From Dasyornis broadbenti (taxonomy: Eukaryota > Chordata > Aves > Passeriformes > Dasyornithidae): a stretch of DNA of 64,000 nucleotides. The notes beneath the pieces are model-generated. The model was given only the letters and a program-made list of their open reading frames with translations, ran no database searches and was not told the origin of the DNA. Of this stretch, positions 12,984 through 26,979 are shown piece by piece. The first letter of the stretch is position 1, and each line of letters opens with the position of its first letter. Position numbers and translations under genes: made by a program. Location: the NCBI GenBank assembly GCA_013397935.1, contig VZRN01001161.1, positions 186,001-250,000 on the forward strand, given 5' to 3'.

Positions 12984-13075
12984 TTTTTTCTTTCTTTCTT
13001 TTTTTCCCCTCCCCTTTTTCTCTTCTTTTCCCCCCCTTCTTCTCTTTCTTTTCCTTTTTTCTCTTTCTTCTCCCT
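12984..13075. repeat. Polypyrimidine tract (C/T only, about 90 bp)
   Basis: The + strand is almost purely C and T across about 90 bases, so the - strand is a purine tract. Such tracts can form triplex (H-DNA) structures when mirror-symmetric, and they tend to vary in length. It lies in intron 1 with no splice acceptor signal for a supported exon after it. Confidence 0.8.
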
Positions 13076-14371
13076 AACCAGGAGACATAACTCTCTCAGC
13101 AGCCTATGTGTTTCAGTGGGAACATTCAGGGACAGTCGTAGCAGCACATGAGAGCCTAACCTTGAGAACAAAAGTAGTGTTTCATGTGGTTACGTACTAA
13201 AAGATGTGGGTAGGCATCTAGTGGGAATCCAGAAAGCGCGTGGGTGCTTGATTCCCTCGGAAACTGTTGGGATTTGGCACCTAAGCTGGTAAAGTATTTA
13301 AAAAAACCTCTTAAATATCTCTCTGAAAATTGGGTCTGATGTTGCTAATCAGTGTGAAGGATGGGGGGATTCTTTTATTGTGATGTAATGGTGCCTTTGA
13401 TCTTTGTTACTTTCTAGTAGATAAACAGGAGGAAATAGAAGGAAAGCAACAGAAGTGACTTTGGGGTTGGAGGGATTGACACAGGAAGAAGATAAAAGCT
13501 ATATACTTGTGTAGTTTTTATAAAATGAGTAGGAGGGCAGGACTGCCATGGGCTTCTGAAGGGTATAAATGCCAAGGAATGGAGGGTGTGGAAGAAGGAA
13601 ACTGAATCTCTACTCTGCTAGTGCCTGTGCAGGCAGGTAGTTTCACATACAACCTCATCCAAAAGGAGCATTTTCGTTGAATCTTGTGAGTGTTATAGGG
13701 ATGTGCTGGTGAGGAACAGAAACGTTTCACGTGGCAGCAAGGAAGGTACCTGCTTTAGTACTTCACTCAGGCTAAACCACTAAACCCTGCAGTTGTTTGC
13801 ACCTCGGATTGCCTGGCATCTATCAATGTCATCACATGGCACAGAAGTTTCTTTCTGTTTGTGCTTGCTTTCCTGGTCAAGAGGAGCTTTAGGAAACTCT
13901 GCTTTAGGCCTCGATAGCTCCTGTCCCAAACTTGAATTGTTAGTGCTTGCCTTACAGCCGGCTGCCATGGTGACACAGTTTAATCTCACTGATCTCTTGT
14001 GGTATCTGAAACTTCCAGCAGGAGGAAAAAGCAGGGTGACAGCTGCTCCAGGGCACAAGTTGGTAGGAGGGGGACACCAAGTAGGTAAACCAGTCTGTCT
14101 TGGGACTGGTCTTCTGAGATGATAAGACATCACTTTTTATATCCACTAGGACATAAATATTATATATGTGAGTATATAATCCAATAAGATTTGGGTATTG
14201 TGGGGAGTGCTTGATATCAAAGGTGTAAAAAAATTTACTTTAAGATGATAAAGCATTAGCAGAGAATATTGAGTCTTAACTGCTGGAGGTGTTGGGGATG
14301 TTCCTGTGTCAAGTAGCCAAGAGATTGATAAACTAATTTGAGATAACTGCAAAAGGAAAATTTAAACCAAA

Positions 14372-15130
14372 TAGATAAAATTAGTAAGTCACTGGAGCTG
14401 GATGGCATTCAAGAGTTCTGAGGAGCTTGAATGTGAAACTGCAGAACTGCTGGCCAAGCTGTATAATTTATCATTACAGATGGCCACTGTGCCAGGGGAC
14501 AGGGGAGCTGCCAGTGTGATTCCCAGCTATTAAAAGGCCTCTGGAGGGGATCTTGGGAACAGCACAACAGAGAATGGAAAGGATCTCTGAATATGTAGAG
14601 AAATGTTAACTGTTGGGACAGTCAGTGTGGCTTCTGAAAATGAAAAACCTGCTGCTCAACCCCATAAAGTTCTGTGGAGTATCACTAAGAAAGGGTTAAA
14701 GCAGATGTAATATATTTGGATTTTCAGAAAACTTCTGTCAACATCTTAAGCTTCTATAAGTTTGGAGGAAAGGCTTTTGTATGGTTTGAAAGCCACATGA
14801 ATAATAGGAAGTAAAAAATATGGGACAATTTCACATTTTATGATGTAGAGGGAAACATCGCTGCAGCAGCAAGCAAAAAAGCCACCATCCTCATCAGGAA
14901 AGTGATGAACAATACCATCTGGCTTTGGTATAAATGCTTGAGGCACCCATATCTTGTGGGTGATGTGCAGTTCTGGTCTCCACATCTCTGGCACAGGACA
15001 CAGTGGCATTGCAGAAAGGCAGCTAAAAGGGCAGAGAAATGGTTTACCTTCCAAGAAGAAGCTGAAATAGTGGAGGCTGTTCCTTATGGGAAAGAGGGAA
15101 GGAATACAGGTTTAAATCATAAAGTCGGCA
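14372..15130 (+). mobile_element. Ancient LINE (CR1-clade) ORF2 reverse-transcriptase remnant
   Basis: Conceptual translation on the + strand, switching frames, yields pieces typical of the non-LTR reverse transcriptase. These are an ELLAKLYNLSLQMATVPGD-like segment, a following VIPSY-K-AS-GD-GN segment (family form I-P-I-YKKG-..-GNYRP), an IFRKLLSTSLSFYKFGGK-like stretch matching the DFxKAFDxVPHxxLLxKL block, and finally VQFWSPHLW (family form VQFWSP-L). Stops and frame changes abound, and the spacing shows an internal deletion between the RT core and the C-terminal block. It is much more decayed than the other copies, so it is probably an older CR1/L3-like insertion. The ends are approximate. 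Confidence 0.75.
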
Positions 15131-17307
15131 GGTAAAGCTGAATATGAGCCATCAGCTCTCATGTTTTTACAGGCAGGGAACTTTTGATTTAAAATGATGG
15201 GCTTTAATTTTAAAATAAGTGAAAGACCATACTAGTACAGTGGAGGATTGATGACTGTGGCCTCAAAATAGGTAGAATTTGGTGACAGGCTTTTAAGCAT
15301 TCACACATTCAGGGCAAATCCCACTTGCACTTTGCAAGACTCTTGCCTTTGCAAGAGTTTATGCATGACCCTTCCTTTCCCCAGGGCTCTCCTCTGCAGT
15401 TTTTCATAGGAAGCAATTATCCAGGTGGCTGGCAAGTGTTCGGCACTCCCTTGTGTGCACAATGAATTTTTTTTTTTTTAATTATAAGTGACTTATTCCT
15501 CATAGAAGTAATTTTTTTTAATGCTGCCTTCAGCAGGGTGTGCATGTGAACTTTATTTTAATTAAGGGTGAGGAATCTGTTTTACATAACTATATCCCAG
15601 ATTCTCATGAGAGAGTGAAAACAGCCCTGAGGGATTGATGAAAACGCCAGTGAAATCAGTTGCCTCATCGATGGGAGGCCTGATTCCAATCTCTCTTAGG
15701 TTTTTTTCTACCTGTGGGACTTGCTCCAAGCTGGTTGACAGCCAGAGGAATTGATGCAGAGGCCCTGCCTCCTTACAGCTTTATTTTGGGCCACTAATTT
15801 GTGGTTCTGGGCAGATACTGGGGTGGCTGTTGCAGCTCTGCCTGAGGTTGTTTTCCCTGTGGTGGGAGTGACCAAATGGGATGTGAATCTGCTTCCAAGC
15901 TATTTCAGCCATGTCCTGATGCTGGCTCAAACAACTTCTGCCACTGTGCCTGTTGCCAGGGTATTATATGGCAACACTTGATTCACCCATCTACTTGGAA
16001 CAGGGGTGCCTGTTGTGATCAAAACGTGGTCCCCACCAGCCAGCTGGATTGCTAATTTAATAGCAGTACTAATGGGATTGGGTCAAGGTGGTTCTCTGAA
16101 TCTTTGAAAAAGAAAACAACTGGCACTGGAAGTCACAAACAAATGCTGTTGGCTAAAGTTTGTTTTGTGTTGTAAAACCTGAAAGAGACAGGGAGCAGAT
16201 TAATAAAATGTTTCTGTACCATTAAGGAGGGAAAATCCAGAGTGTGTGCATGGCCTTTTGTCTGTTTGTTTGTTTTCCTCTTAAGGAAAAAGAAGTGATG
16301 AAAGTGTTAAAACTCAACTGTTGCAGTACTGGGAGCAGGGCATAGAAATAAAAGAGGATCTCTTTCACTGTGCACAAAGAGAAATATGGAAAACAAACCA
16401 CAAACTCTGTAAAGAGGCTAATGAAGTTTGAGTCAAACCTGCATATTGATAGCACCTGCTGCATGTTTGTGGTGACTGACGCAAGCATCCCTTTCAGAAA
16501 TCCTCACATATTGGAGACAGTTTTACTATTCCATTATCAGAACCTTGGTGTGGTGTTGAAGAAGCTGAACTGCTGACAGACTGCACCGCTCAGACCTTCA
16601 GCTTGATTCCTGCTGAATCTGGTGGTGGCTGGCAATTTTTTTCTGATGCCAAAAGCCTAGAGGGATTTGGTGTGATGCCACCGCATGAGGACAATGTTGG
16701 TTTTGTTCTGTTTCTGCTTCTGCCCCAAGTGCTGTCTCTAGAGTCTAGAAATTTGGCTTCTCTTATCAGAATCTTACATGAATCAAAGGAGGGTTTTGAT
16801 GCTCAGCTCTTAATGTTTTACTGAAGTGGCAGTTCATGCCATCAAGCTGAAAAATGTTTGGGGGTCAAAATTGATGGCAAGTAACTGATGATGCTGGGAC
16901 ATTGCAGCCCCAGGTGGGCATCTGCCACCAGTCTCCTGTGGAAGGAGGAAAAAGATGAGCAAGGAGGTGGGGCAAAGATAAGCCTGTTGGAATAGGTGTC
17001 CTTCAGGTGTTCAGTGGAGCAACATAAACGAGTGCACTTTAGAGAGAAAGGAATGTGATGGTCATGTCACAGCTTGGATGTGCTTAGCTTTGGGGTGGGT
17101 TCATAGGTTGAAGCATGTGCGTCGAGTGGAGGTCAACAGAGTCAGCCTGGTGTCAGATGAGGGAAGTGGGGAACAAGGTCAACATCGGTCATGTCAGTCT
17201 GAAAGGATGTGCTGAGGGCTTTAAGCACCTCAAAGTGCAGGAACGTAATGTCTGATGGTGAAATGTTTTACCAGAGGAAGAGGCCTGAACATTTCTTTCA
17301 TCTTAAC

Positions 17308-17577
17308 AGGACAAGAGGAAATGGCCTCAAGATATGGCAGGGGAGGTTTAGATTAGATATTAGGAATTTTTTTTTTCAAATGGAGGGTTGTAAAACATTG
17401 GAACAGACTGCCTAAGGAAGTGGTGGAGTCACCACCTCTGGAAGTGCTCAGAAAATACATGGATATGGCACTTCAGGACATAGTTTAATGGTGAACGTGG
17501 TCCTGGTGCTGGGTTGACGGTTGGACTTGATGATCTTAAAGGTCTCTTCCAACCTTAATGATTCTATGATTCTGTGA
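17308..17577 (+). mobile_element. CR1 LINE 3' end, sense orientation
   Basis: It starts at GACAAGAGGAAATGGCCTCA and runs through TTAGATTAGATATTAGGAAT and GGTTGACGGTTGGACTTGAT to end in ATTCTATGATTCTGTGA, the CR1 terminal octamer-like repeats. It is a 5'-truncated copy of the subfamily with the 'TGGTGAACGTGGT...GGTTGGACTTGATGATCTTAAAGGTC' tail. Confidence 0.93.
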
Positions 17578-19309
17578 CATGAAAATCCTATTCCTGGCAT
17601 AGGTGGTTGGAACAAGAACACTTTAAGCTGTGCCAGGAGCAATGATCCAAATCTGCGCTTCATGTGACTTGTGCCCTATAGGGAGTAGGGTGAAGTGCTG
17701 TAATCACTTGATAGTTTCAACCAGGAACAAATCTGTAAGGCTCATTCAGGCAGAAAGGAAAATGGGAGTGAACAGTGCCAATGTCTCTGATTGTGAAAGT
17801 TACACCGGAGATGGATAAGGATGGCAGAGTGCTGCCAGTTTTCTTCCTGCTCTCCGAGCTGTTTCCATTCTGAGTGTGGTACCAGCCTCAGCAGCTTCTG
17901 CCTGGCAGCCTGCCCCAGCAGCAGATTCCTGCTCCATGCCTTGCTTCAGAGTTGCTTGCAAAATTAGCAGGGGGTTGCAGGTGCAGAATCAGAACAGGAC
18001 AGAAGCCTGGAAGATGTGTTTCTCCTCTGCTGTAAACTTGTGTGACCTTTCTCAACTAACTTCGGCTGTGTATTCAGTTTACAGAAGGGTAGTAGAGCTA
18101 TTGTCCACTTTCAGGTATTGTGTTACCCAGCAGATGATGTTCCTTCACCCACATTAGTAACATTTTATCACTAAGTAGTGTTTTATACATGAATGGTTTT
18201 CTGTGCAGTGCTTAAGATTTAAAGATCCTGAAATTTTATGAGCCTCTTGTATAAGCAGTGTTGGCCAAGGGGATGGGGAAGGAGGAGGAGTATCCTCTTC
18301 TGCAGAGACTCTTGTGCATTTTCCCTTCCAAAATAATTTCAGGCTATTTATTTATACCAAGCCTTCATTAATTCATCATAACAGTGAAACACCAGATAGA
18401 AGGTTCTTTTGGAAAGCTGTACAGATTAGAAGATGCTTCAATTCATAAGCTGTAAGCAAAGAAATAAGAACATCCTAAGGAATAATATGAAATGCAATGC
18501 TCTCTGGGACTGCTACGCAGCTGCAAAGCAATGGGTGAAGTCAGATTTTGCCCACACAGCTCTCCTAAGCCTCAGTACTTTGAGTTTTACTTTGCTTGCT
18601 TTGGCTTCTGAGACAGCCGGTGTCTGGAGCTGAGGCACTCCAGTACTTTGCTTTGTGTCCCCAAAAGACCTGCAAACTTAGCCAAGCTTTTGGGCTTGAA
18701 AGAGATGAGCTGCATAGCTTGAATTGCAACTGGGTGCCTCTAGTTCTGGGAGGCTGTAATGACTGCAACCTTTTGAAATCTTGTTCAAACTGTTTTTGTT
18801 GCACTCAGACAGGAATGTTATGTTCTTTGTTCTGCCTCCTAAAAGGCAAACCTTTCTGTATAGGCCGCTTGTGGCTTTTAGAGTTTGATATATATGGGTC
18901 AGGGGAGGAAGCAGGCATAGACTGTTGGATGTTTTCAAGCTGCTGAAAAAGTTCTTCTGAGTGCATGAAGTGGTTTTTAAGATCCCAGCTGAATTTTTGC
19001 GAATAACCTCTGTCTTGATTAGGAACAGAAATAAGCCGCCAAATGTGAATTGCTTTCAACTTGTGCGCACACAAGTGAGTGGGCTGACTCTTCTCTGAAA
19101 CAGACCTGTATCGTAAAAGGGTTACATGCTTAATTATGAACTCCTTCTTCTCCTGGAAGGAAGCATGCAACATCTCAGCTACTATTACTGAAATATAATT
19201 GTTTTACAAGCAGAATAAAAATATGCTTTCAGTAGTTAAAATTAAGGGTTTGCATTGCCTCTTGGAAAGGCTCTTCTTGATGCCTGTACAACCTTTAGGT
19301 ACATGCCTT

Positions 19310-20290
19310 CACAGAACCACAGACTGTTTGAGGTGGGGAGGGAACTCCAGAGGTCATCTGGCCTCACCTGCTGTGCTCAAGCAAGGCTGCTCATAGCCAC
19401 TTGCCCTGGACAGTGCCCAGACAGCATTTGAGTATCTCCAAGGATGGAGACTCCACCACCTTTCTGGCCAGGCTGTGTCAGTGCTTGGTCACCCTCACAG
19501 TGAAGAAGTGTTTCCTGATGTTCAGAGGGGCCCTCTGTGTTTCAGTTTGTGCCCATGGCCTCTGGCACTGGGCATCACTGACAAGAACCTGGCTCTGTTT
19601 GCTTTGCATCCTCCCCACAGGGTTTTGTATAAATTGTTGAGATCTCCTTGAGTCTGCTCCTTTCTTGGCTGAATGTTCCCAGCTCTGTCAGCCTTTCATC
19701 GTAGAAGAGATGTTCCCCTCAGCGTCTTTGCAGCCCTTTGCTGGACTCTCTCTGGTCTGTGTGTGTCTGTCATACAGGTAAGCCCTTCTGGAGACAGCAT
19801 TCCAGGTGTGGCCTCACCAGTGCTGAGAGGAGGTGAAGGATCATCTGCCTTGAACCCATTGGCAATATTTGGCCTAATGCAGCCCAGGATACCATTTGCC
19901 TTCTTGGCTGCAAGGACCCGCTGTGGCTCATGCTCAACTTGGTGACCATCAGGACCCCAGATCCCTTTCTGCCAAAGTGTTTTCCAGCTGGGTGACCCCC
20001 AAGATATGTAGATGCCTGAGGTTGTTCTTCCCTGAGCGCGGGACTTTGTGTTTCTCCTTGTTGAATTTCTTGAGGTTCCTGTAGGCTCATTTGTGATTCC
20101 CTAGGTCTTCTGGAAGACTGGGATTGACGTTTGCTTTCCTCCAGTCTATGGGCCCTTCTGCCAGTTGCCATGATTGATCAAAAGTTACTGAGCCTGGCCT
20201 CATAATGTCATCTGCCAGCTCCCTTGTCATTCCTGGGTGCATCATGTCAGGGCCTGAGTACTTATTTTGAGTCTCTATCTGTAGATGTGA
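19310..20290 (-). mobile_element. Longer CR1 LINE copy, antisense
   Basis: About 1 kb of CR1 in reverse orientation. The minus strand encodes recognisable ORF2 end pieces, including LSALVRPHLECC near 19800 (family form LVRPHLEYC-QFW) and IDxLE/EESKRQSQSSRRP-like fragments, with stops. The 3' end near 19310 reads ACAGAACCACAGACTGTTTG, a diverged terminus, so it belongs to a different and probably older subfamily than the copies at 21189 and 31045. Confidence 0.88.
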
Positions 20291-21188
20291 ACAGAAGCTT
20301 CTAGAGAAGGACTAAGGCTTGAGAATCAAGCTGCTCTTTGGTCCTCCTTTCTTCTTTTTCTCTCTCCATTGCCTGCTGACCTCAGTCCTGGAGTACTGCT
20401 AGAGGCTCTTTGCTTGCATGACAGGGCTATTGTGGGTTTGGCTTTAGATTTAAAGCCTTCAGGTAATGTGGCTTTAAAGCCAGGATACCTGTTTTGCAAA
20501 GGTTCTCATGCTATGTGGGGCTTCTTCTGTATGTGTATGCACATACACAATTTGGTGTGTGTCTCCTGTGCAGTGTTTGCTGTTTATTCCTGGCTGAGGA
20601 AGGGAGTCTGCCACAAGGACTGACTGTGCAACTTCGGCTCAAACTGCCTTAACTCACAGTATTTACTTTGGAAATTACAGTTTCAATTGCTGCTGATAAC
20701 CCAGCTGATTATGTTTTACATTTAGCACTGTTTTTTTAGTTCTTTCCTTAATTACTTACGTAAATAATTTTAGAAGACTTAGCATTAATTTTGGAGAAGC
20801 TGGCGTATGGGGCTGCAAGGCTAGCAGCAGGTGCTGTAAGTAATCACTCTTCTAAATTAAGCAACACTTTCTGAGGCAGTAGGTTAATTTCTGGGTAAGC
20901 AGCCTGCATACAGATTCTTGGAATCAGCTGGATCATGACCCAGCAAGTGACTCAAGGCTTTGTGTAGGTTTAATCGCTTGAGTTATCTCACTGAAGCCTT
21001 TCATTTTTAGAGGAAACTGGGGCTGTGCTTGAATGTCTGTTGAAACTGTGTTATCACGTTGAAATCTTTGTCACCTGGCTTAGTGCGTGTCTTTGTAGCT
21101 CAGTTGTCGTTGACACTGGAGGTGTATTTGGAGCATGGGCAGTGTCATGCCTTAACCATGTCAAGCTGCCTGGATCTAGGGTATCTGT

Positions 21189-21514
21189 CATAGAATGGTT
21201 TGGGTTGGAAGGGACCTTAAAGATCATCTCATTCCAACCCCCTACCATGGGCAGGGAAATCCTTCCACTAGACCAGGTTGCTCAAAGCTCCATCCAACCT
21301 GGCCTTGAACACTCTCAGTGATGGGGCATCCACAGCTTCTCTGGGCAACCTGTGCCAGCGCTTCACCACTTTTATAGTAAAGAATTTCTTCCCAATATCA
21401 AATCTAAAGCTGCCATCTTCCAGTTCGAAGCCTTTTCCTCTTTTCTTATCACTACATGCCCTTGTAAACAGTTCGCCTCCAGATTTCTTGTAGGCAATAT
21501 TTGGGTACTGAAAG
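21189..21514 (-). mobile_element. CR1 LINE 3' end, antisense, well preserved
   Basis: It begins at CATAGAATGGTTTGGGTTGG and follows the CR1 consensus closely. The minus strand keeps an open ORF2 C-terminus with the family signature RFDIGKKFFTIKVVKRWHRL and the ending FKARLDGALSNLV, so this copy is comparatively young. It is 5'-truncated at about 21514. Confidence 0.95.
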
Positions 21515-24500
21515 ACCTCAGTGTTCATGAGTGGCTTACGTTGAAGTCTGTGCTGTTGTGGGTTTCTCTCATTAGTATAAGAGCAAGCAAAGTAGTGCTT
21601 GAGAGCTTTGTGCCATTTCATTTTCCACCTTCATGTGTGTGAGTGAATTTCTCAAAAAATATTTCCTCTAATATCTCCAGTGGAGTTCTCATGGATCTGT
21701 AAGCAGTAACTGTTGACCAGATTGTGCTCAAGTGCTGCCTATTGCTTTTGCATTGTCACGGCTCTGGCATTGTTCTTGCTCAGGGCTTGGAGATTGCCTG
21801 CAGAAGTGTGACCTGCTCTTGGTAAAACCACTTGGTCTGTGAGGCTGATGGGGTCAGTGGTGTTTGTGACTTGAAAACACCAAGCGCTGTGCTCTGAGGA
21901 AATTGGTAAAATCTTAATTTCTCTTACTACACAGAGTATGATTTTGGAGCACATTGTCTCCTTTATGGAGTAGGGAAGTGCAGTTTTTACAAGCTCAAGC
22001 TCTCTTTAAAATCTGTCTTCCTGTGTGAAGACTGTGCCAAAATGTAACGGGAAAGGTGGAGTTTCTACTTACATGGAATCACATGTAAAGTGGAATAGAG
22101 CAGAAAAAATGCGCTTCTCCAAGGATTCAAGTAAGGAGAGAGCTTCAGAGAGCTGGAGAGAAAAAATGGATTTTTGGTGCCTCTATGTGACTGTAAACAG
22201 GAACTTGTCCCTCCTCTGCCTTAGAGTTTGTGCTTCCTGTTCCTATGGATGATCAACCTAATTATCAAACTGGTGCTTGAAATCATATACCTGCTAAAAA
22301 GGTCTGAAGCCACTTCCTGTACTCTTTAGCTTGATTTTTTTGCTATGGTCAATCATCTTCAGACCAAAATGCTCTTAGGCTTGAAACTTAGTGTTGGGAT
22401 ACAGCCCTTCCATGTTTAAAAAAGTTAATAATCCAAATGACAGGCTTCTGAAGGTAGAGCTCAATTATTGTCAACAGTGTTACAGAATGACATGGCTCTT
22501 GTAATTGGTTTAGAGGTCTGTAATGTCTTTAATTCTCTTCTCACTTTCTAGATTAAAACTTTACTCATTTCTTTGCTCTGGAATCTTGAAGAGGCACAGT
22601 TCACATGTGCAGAGTCTAACAAAAAATATTGTACTGTCTGCTCTGTAATGGAAACAACATATATAAGCAATTTGGTTTTTTGATAGCTCAGCTTTACTTG
22701 AAAACCTGAATTCTCATGTAACTCTGAAAACATACAGTCCTCTTTAGATGACATTCTGGTTCTGTGGGAATTGGGACTGAAATATTTTTTAAAAGAAACG
22801 GTGAAGTGGAAGTCTCTACTCTTTATGGATCTTCTGACACTGTATGCCTTGTGAGTTTAACAGATGATCCAAATGCATATTGATGCATTCAGATGATCTC
22901 AGTGTATTCTCTGGGCTGCTGTGAGATGTCTGTAAGCTTGGAAATGAATGGAGAGGTGCAATGGGCAGGGGCTGGTTGGACAATGAGTTGGTAATGGGAG
23001 CATAGAAGCATGCTGATCTTGGACAGCCTTTTCAAAAGGGGCCAGAATTTGAGCTCTCCTAAATCCTGTGGGGTAGAAGGCAGGGAAATCTTGTTTCCCA
23101 GATGATATAGCTGTGTGTGTGCCATAAGAATTGGAAGCGTCAGGTAATGAAGTGATCAGATACTCAACAGGTGTCTTGAAGGTTGGCTTTCCGAATGGAC
23201 TTCTGAAGAGAAAGCAGAGGACGAAAATTCTCTGCTCTGGATTTGTAGATTTTGAGGGGAATAGGTAATTTAAAAATGCAGTTTTGCACCTTTCTCACTG
23301 ACAGCCCTAAACTCAGTCTATCCAAATATTTTTTCCAGGCTGCATGAAGAATTTGTAATGTTTTCCGTTATCAAAAGCAGAACTTGAAGGAATCTTGTCC
23401 CATACCAAAGATATGAATGGTGTGTTAAGGAACCTGGACATGTTAATAAAAACAAAATATTACTCTACCACTCTCTCCTCTGAAATTAAACGTGTCAAGC
23501 AAATTGCTGAAACAGTAGACTGAAACTTGGCAATTACATTTGTGTGGCAATTTAATTCTGTTCTCCTAAAATACCTCTGGAGAGCATCCAACTGTAGCTC
23601 TGCTCTGATCCCAAGACTATCCTGCAGATGCCCTTACAGACACGTAAGCAGCAAGCTCTGGCAGCCTAATCTGTGTAGTTGCTAGAAAGCTTCAAAATCT
23701 GGTTTGCTCTCACAGGTCTTTCCATTTGGGAAAGGAACTGATACCATTCCAATTTTAACTCTGGAAGAGGAAGGGAAAATATAAAAGCTTCAGAGATGCA
23801 AGTTTTTGTCTAGACTGTGGAGCCAGCTGGGTGTCTTGTTCTGTCTTGTCAGGCTGCCTTCTTCTTTGGGGCTCTGTCTGAGTGGTTGACAAGTGCATTA
23901 ACTCTGTGAAAATAAACCCACTTTTTGTGTGGCCAGTGAACCCTGGTCTCCCATGCCCATTCTCTGCCACAGTTGTTTCATCAGTGCTTTACTGACCCGT
24001 ATAAATGCACAGTCTTCTCTCCTTGTCCTTTCACAATCATAATTCGAAAAACTTTCCTCTGTTTTTGCCTTAAAAATTACTTTTGAAGTGAAAGGTCCCT
24101 TTTGTTTCCCTGACTATAAAGTGTGCATGATAATTACGGGACAATTGCTGAGTTAGCTGCGATACTGCAGTGTTTCTGCAGGACAAAACCCTGCTCCAAG
24201 CAGTAGCGGTTCACCTTCTCTCACTCAAACCCCAGGGGCCAGGGATGAGGGATTTCCTCGGTTTTCTGCTCAGCAGTGACAGTGGTATCTGTGTGGGTAC
24301 TATTTATTGCAGTGTAAGTAATAGTTTAATGGCCTTGCATGCAATAAAATGCTGTTTTGTGATAGTGTATGGTTTTCAATAATATATCAGAAAACTACTT
24401 ATGCCTTTTAATCTGCATCATTCAAGAAGGTAATATTTTAAAAATGTGATTATGATATCAAAGGTTTGTGAAGTGTAGAGAGGCTTTTGCTGCTCCAAAA

Positions 24501-26979
24501 ATTTCCTGTCTAGAGGATGTAAGTCATAAACATGACAACTATGGGATTTTTTTTCTATTTGTTTTGGTTTTTTCTTTTCTTTGAGTCAGGCTTCTTTCCT
24601 TCTCCTGCATTTGGATCCTCTTAAAAATGACTAGTTTCAGGGAAAAATGCAAGCGTACCGAATAACCTATGGAAGTCTTCTGTCATTTGATAACTAATTG
24701 CTGCTTTTAGGGTAGAACCTATCTTGCCTCTTCAGCAGTGTGTCTGCTTAGCTGTGCTCTTGCTCCAAAATGAGTCATGTTTCAGTCTCTGAGAGACTCA
24801 TTGACCTTGACTGTCTTTTAAACTTTTTTTTATCATTTGTTTGGGTTATTTTCCCTTAGTTGTTGTCAGGGAGCTGCTGTGATAGCTAAAGAGGCTGATT
24901 CTCTTACCTATTGTATCCCAGTTGCTGCACTGATTATTTATAGGGATACGATCTGACTTGCACCACAGGTATTGATCCTGCTCCCTCCAGGGACCAAAAC
25001 AAAGGCTCTTTTTAAGAATTAGGTGCTACCGACCCTATGCTGTTGTTTGTAAAACCAGTGGCTTCAGGCTGGACAGGATCCAGGCCCCCCATTCAGAGCA
25101 GAGATACCGTACAAATCCTTTGGCCCCTGGAATATGTGAACTGGTTGTTCTTCAGCTCTCCACAAGATCAAGGCCAGATTGGATTGAATAGGGCTCATAG
25201 ACATGTTTCCCTCATGGGGAAATGCTCAGCTCTGGCATATACTTGCCTGGTCAATATTTGCTCAGTTAAGAGTGGGGCAGGGATGGGAAAGATCATCAGC
25301 CAGTGGTAAACTGGTTTCCTGAGCATCAATGCCATTGGATTTGGGTTCAAAGGCACTCTGTGGGCAGAAATTGGCCTCTCAGACCTCAGTGCGTCCTGGC
25401 TGTAAACCCATCCACCTTGTCGCAGGTTGTGTTGGGGATGGCAGTAGCTATCTTAGGGCAGTGCTGGAGGTTTTGGGTGTGAAAAGAGGAAGATTTGGTG
25501 GTGCTGAAAAGAAGTTCTAGAAAAGCATCTGAAAGTGGGGTATTATTGCACAAGTTAAGTGATGTCCTAGATGCAACTGCTTTGTAGTTTTTTTGGTTTT
25601 TTTCTCCTTTAGAAGTGTGGTTTGTTTGGCACTGAGTAGCTATCAGAGAGGTGTTTTTAGCCACTGTGCTTTTGAAATCAGCGTGCTAAACCCCCTTGGA
25701 ATTGCGAGAATATGTGCATATGCAGACTGGTGTTGGTTGAATTCAATTGTTACAAAATACACCCTTGGAAACTTTATCTGGGATGGTGTTTGCATATCCC
25801 TCACATTTTGCCAGTTTTCAGAGGCTGTCAGGTACTACTGTGTGGGAAGTGTTACAGGGATAAATCCTGAAATCCTAATTTGGACCAAACTCCCACTGTT
25901 TTCAGTGGGTGGCTTGCTGGCATTAAGGCCAAGTACCCCTCAGCTATCACAGATGACCTTTCTGTCTTTTAAAAGTCAAGGAGATTGAGATTCAATGTCT
26001 TTAACTTGTGTTAGAGATCAAACTGCAGGATTGCAGGCCTTAAAGTTTGTACATGTGCTTAGATTGGTGAACAAGAAGTTAGTTAACAAAAAACATTTCC
26101 AGTAACTGTTCTTTAGATTCCTAGTAGTGCTGGTGAAATGCCAGAGATCTGGAAACAGGAATTAGCTGGTGGTTTAGAGCAGTGCATGAAGAAGACTCTC
26201 ATTCTGTAGGGGAAACACTGATATTCTGAAAACTCTACTTTTCATAAATGGATAAAATACCACCCCATGTGTTTTAAAATGAAAACTTTTAGTTCATTCA
26301 AAATATCAGCACAAATTTATTGAAACATTGTTTGCTCAGATAACTGAATTTTATTTTTTAGGAGACTGTTTTCGTGAAATGCATGCAACTTTTGTCAATA
26401 TATTGCTTTCCAGTAAAATGGAATTAAATATATTTTAGAAGTTAATAGTCTGAAAGTAGGTACCTGAAGTTTCTGACTGTCGCCAAATAATTGAGATCAT
26501 ATGTTGTTCTGGCTTCTCTCTGTGCAAGAAAGAGAGAAGATGTGTTTGTGTTGGCAACACTTCAGAAAATCAAACAATATCCAAACAGTAAGAAAAGAAA
26601 AAGGCCTAAATCCCTTCAGAAAATGTTGCTGTGCAAACCTTGTCTGGCAGAAGGGTCTTCCAAGCTGAAGTAAGATCTTCTTTCCGTCACTTCAGTGGAG
26701 CATCACTGTTAAAGTCTGACTGAACCCAACTTGGTGTCAGCCTTAAATGTTATGCAAAGGCGCCCCAAGAACTTGCTCAGCTGCAGCTGTGGCTCTGAAG
26801 TCCACAGTGTGTTGTTTTCCTTCCCTATTTCCCCTTAGGTGCTCTCTGCCTACTCATATTTCAAGCTCAGGAGGGCTCTTCTGCCCCATCACTGGGAATC
26901 CAAGGGGGTAGAAGGGTTTTCACATCCTTCCATGCTCCCCTTTACATCTGAGTTTCCCATCAGGATTGCATACACAGCT

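Noticed and set aside
21090..21115. TAGCTCAGTTG string resembling a tRNA A box
   Set aside because: No B box (GGTTCGANNCC) at the right distance and no cloverleaf pairing visible, so not a tRNA.
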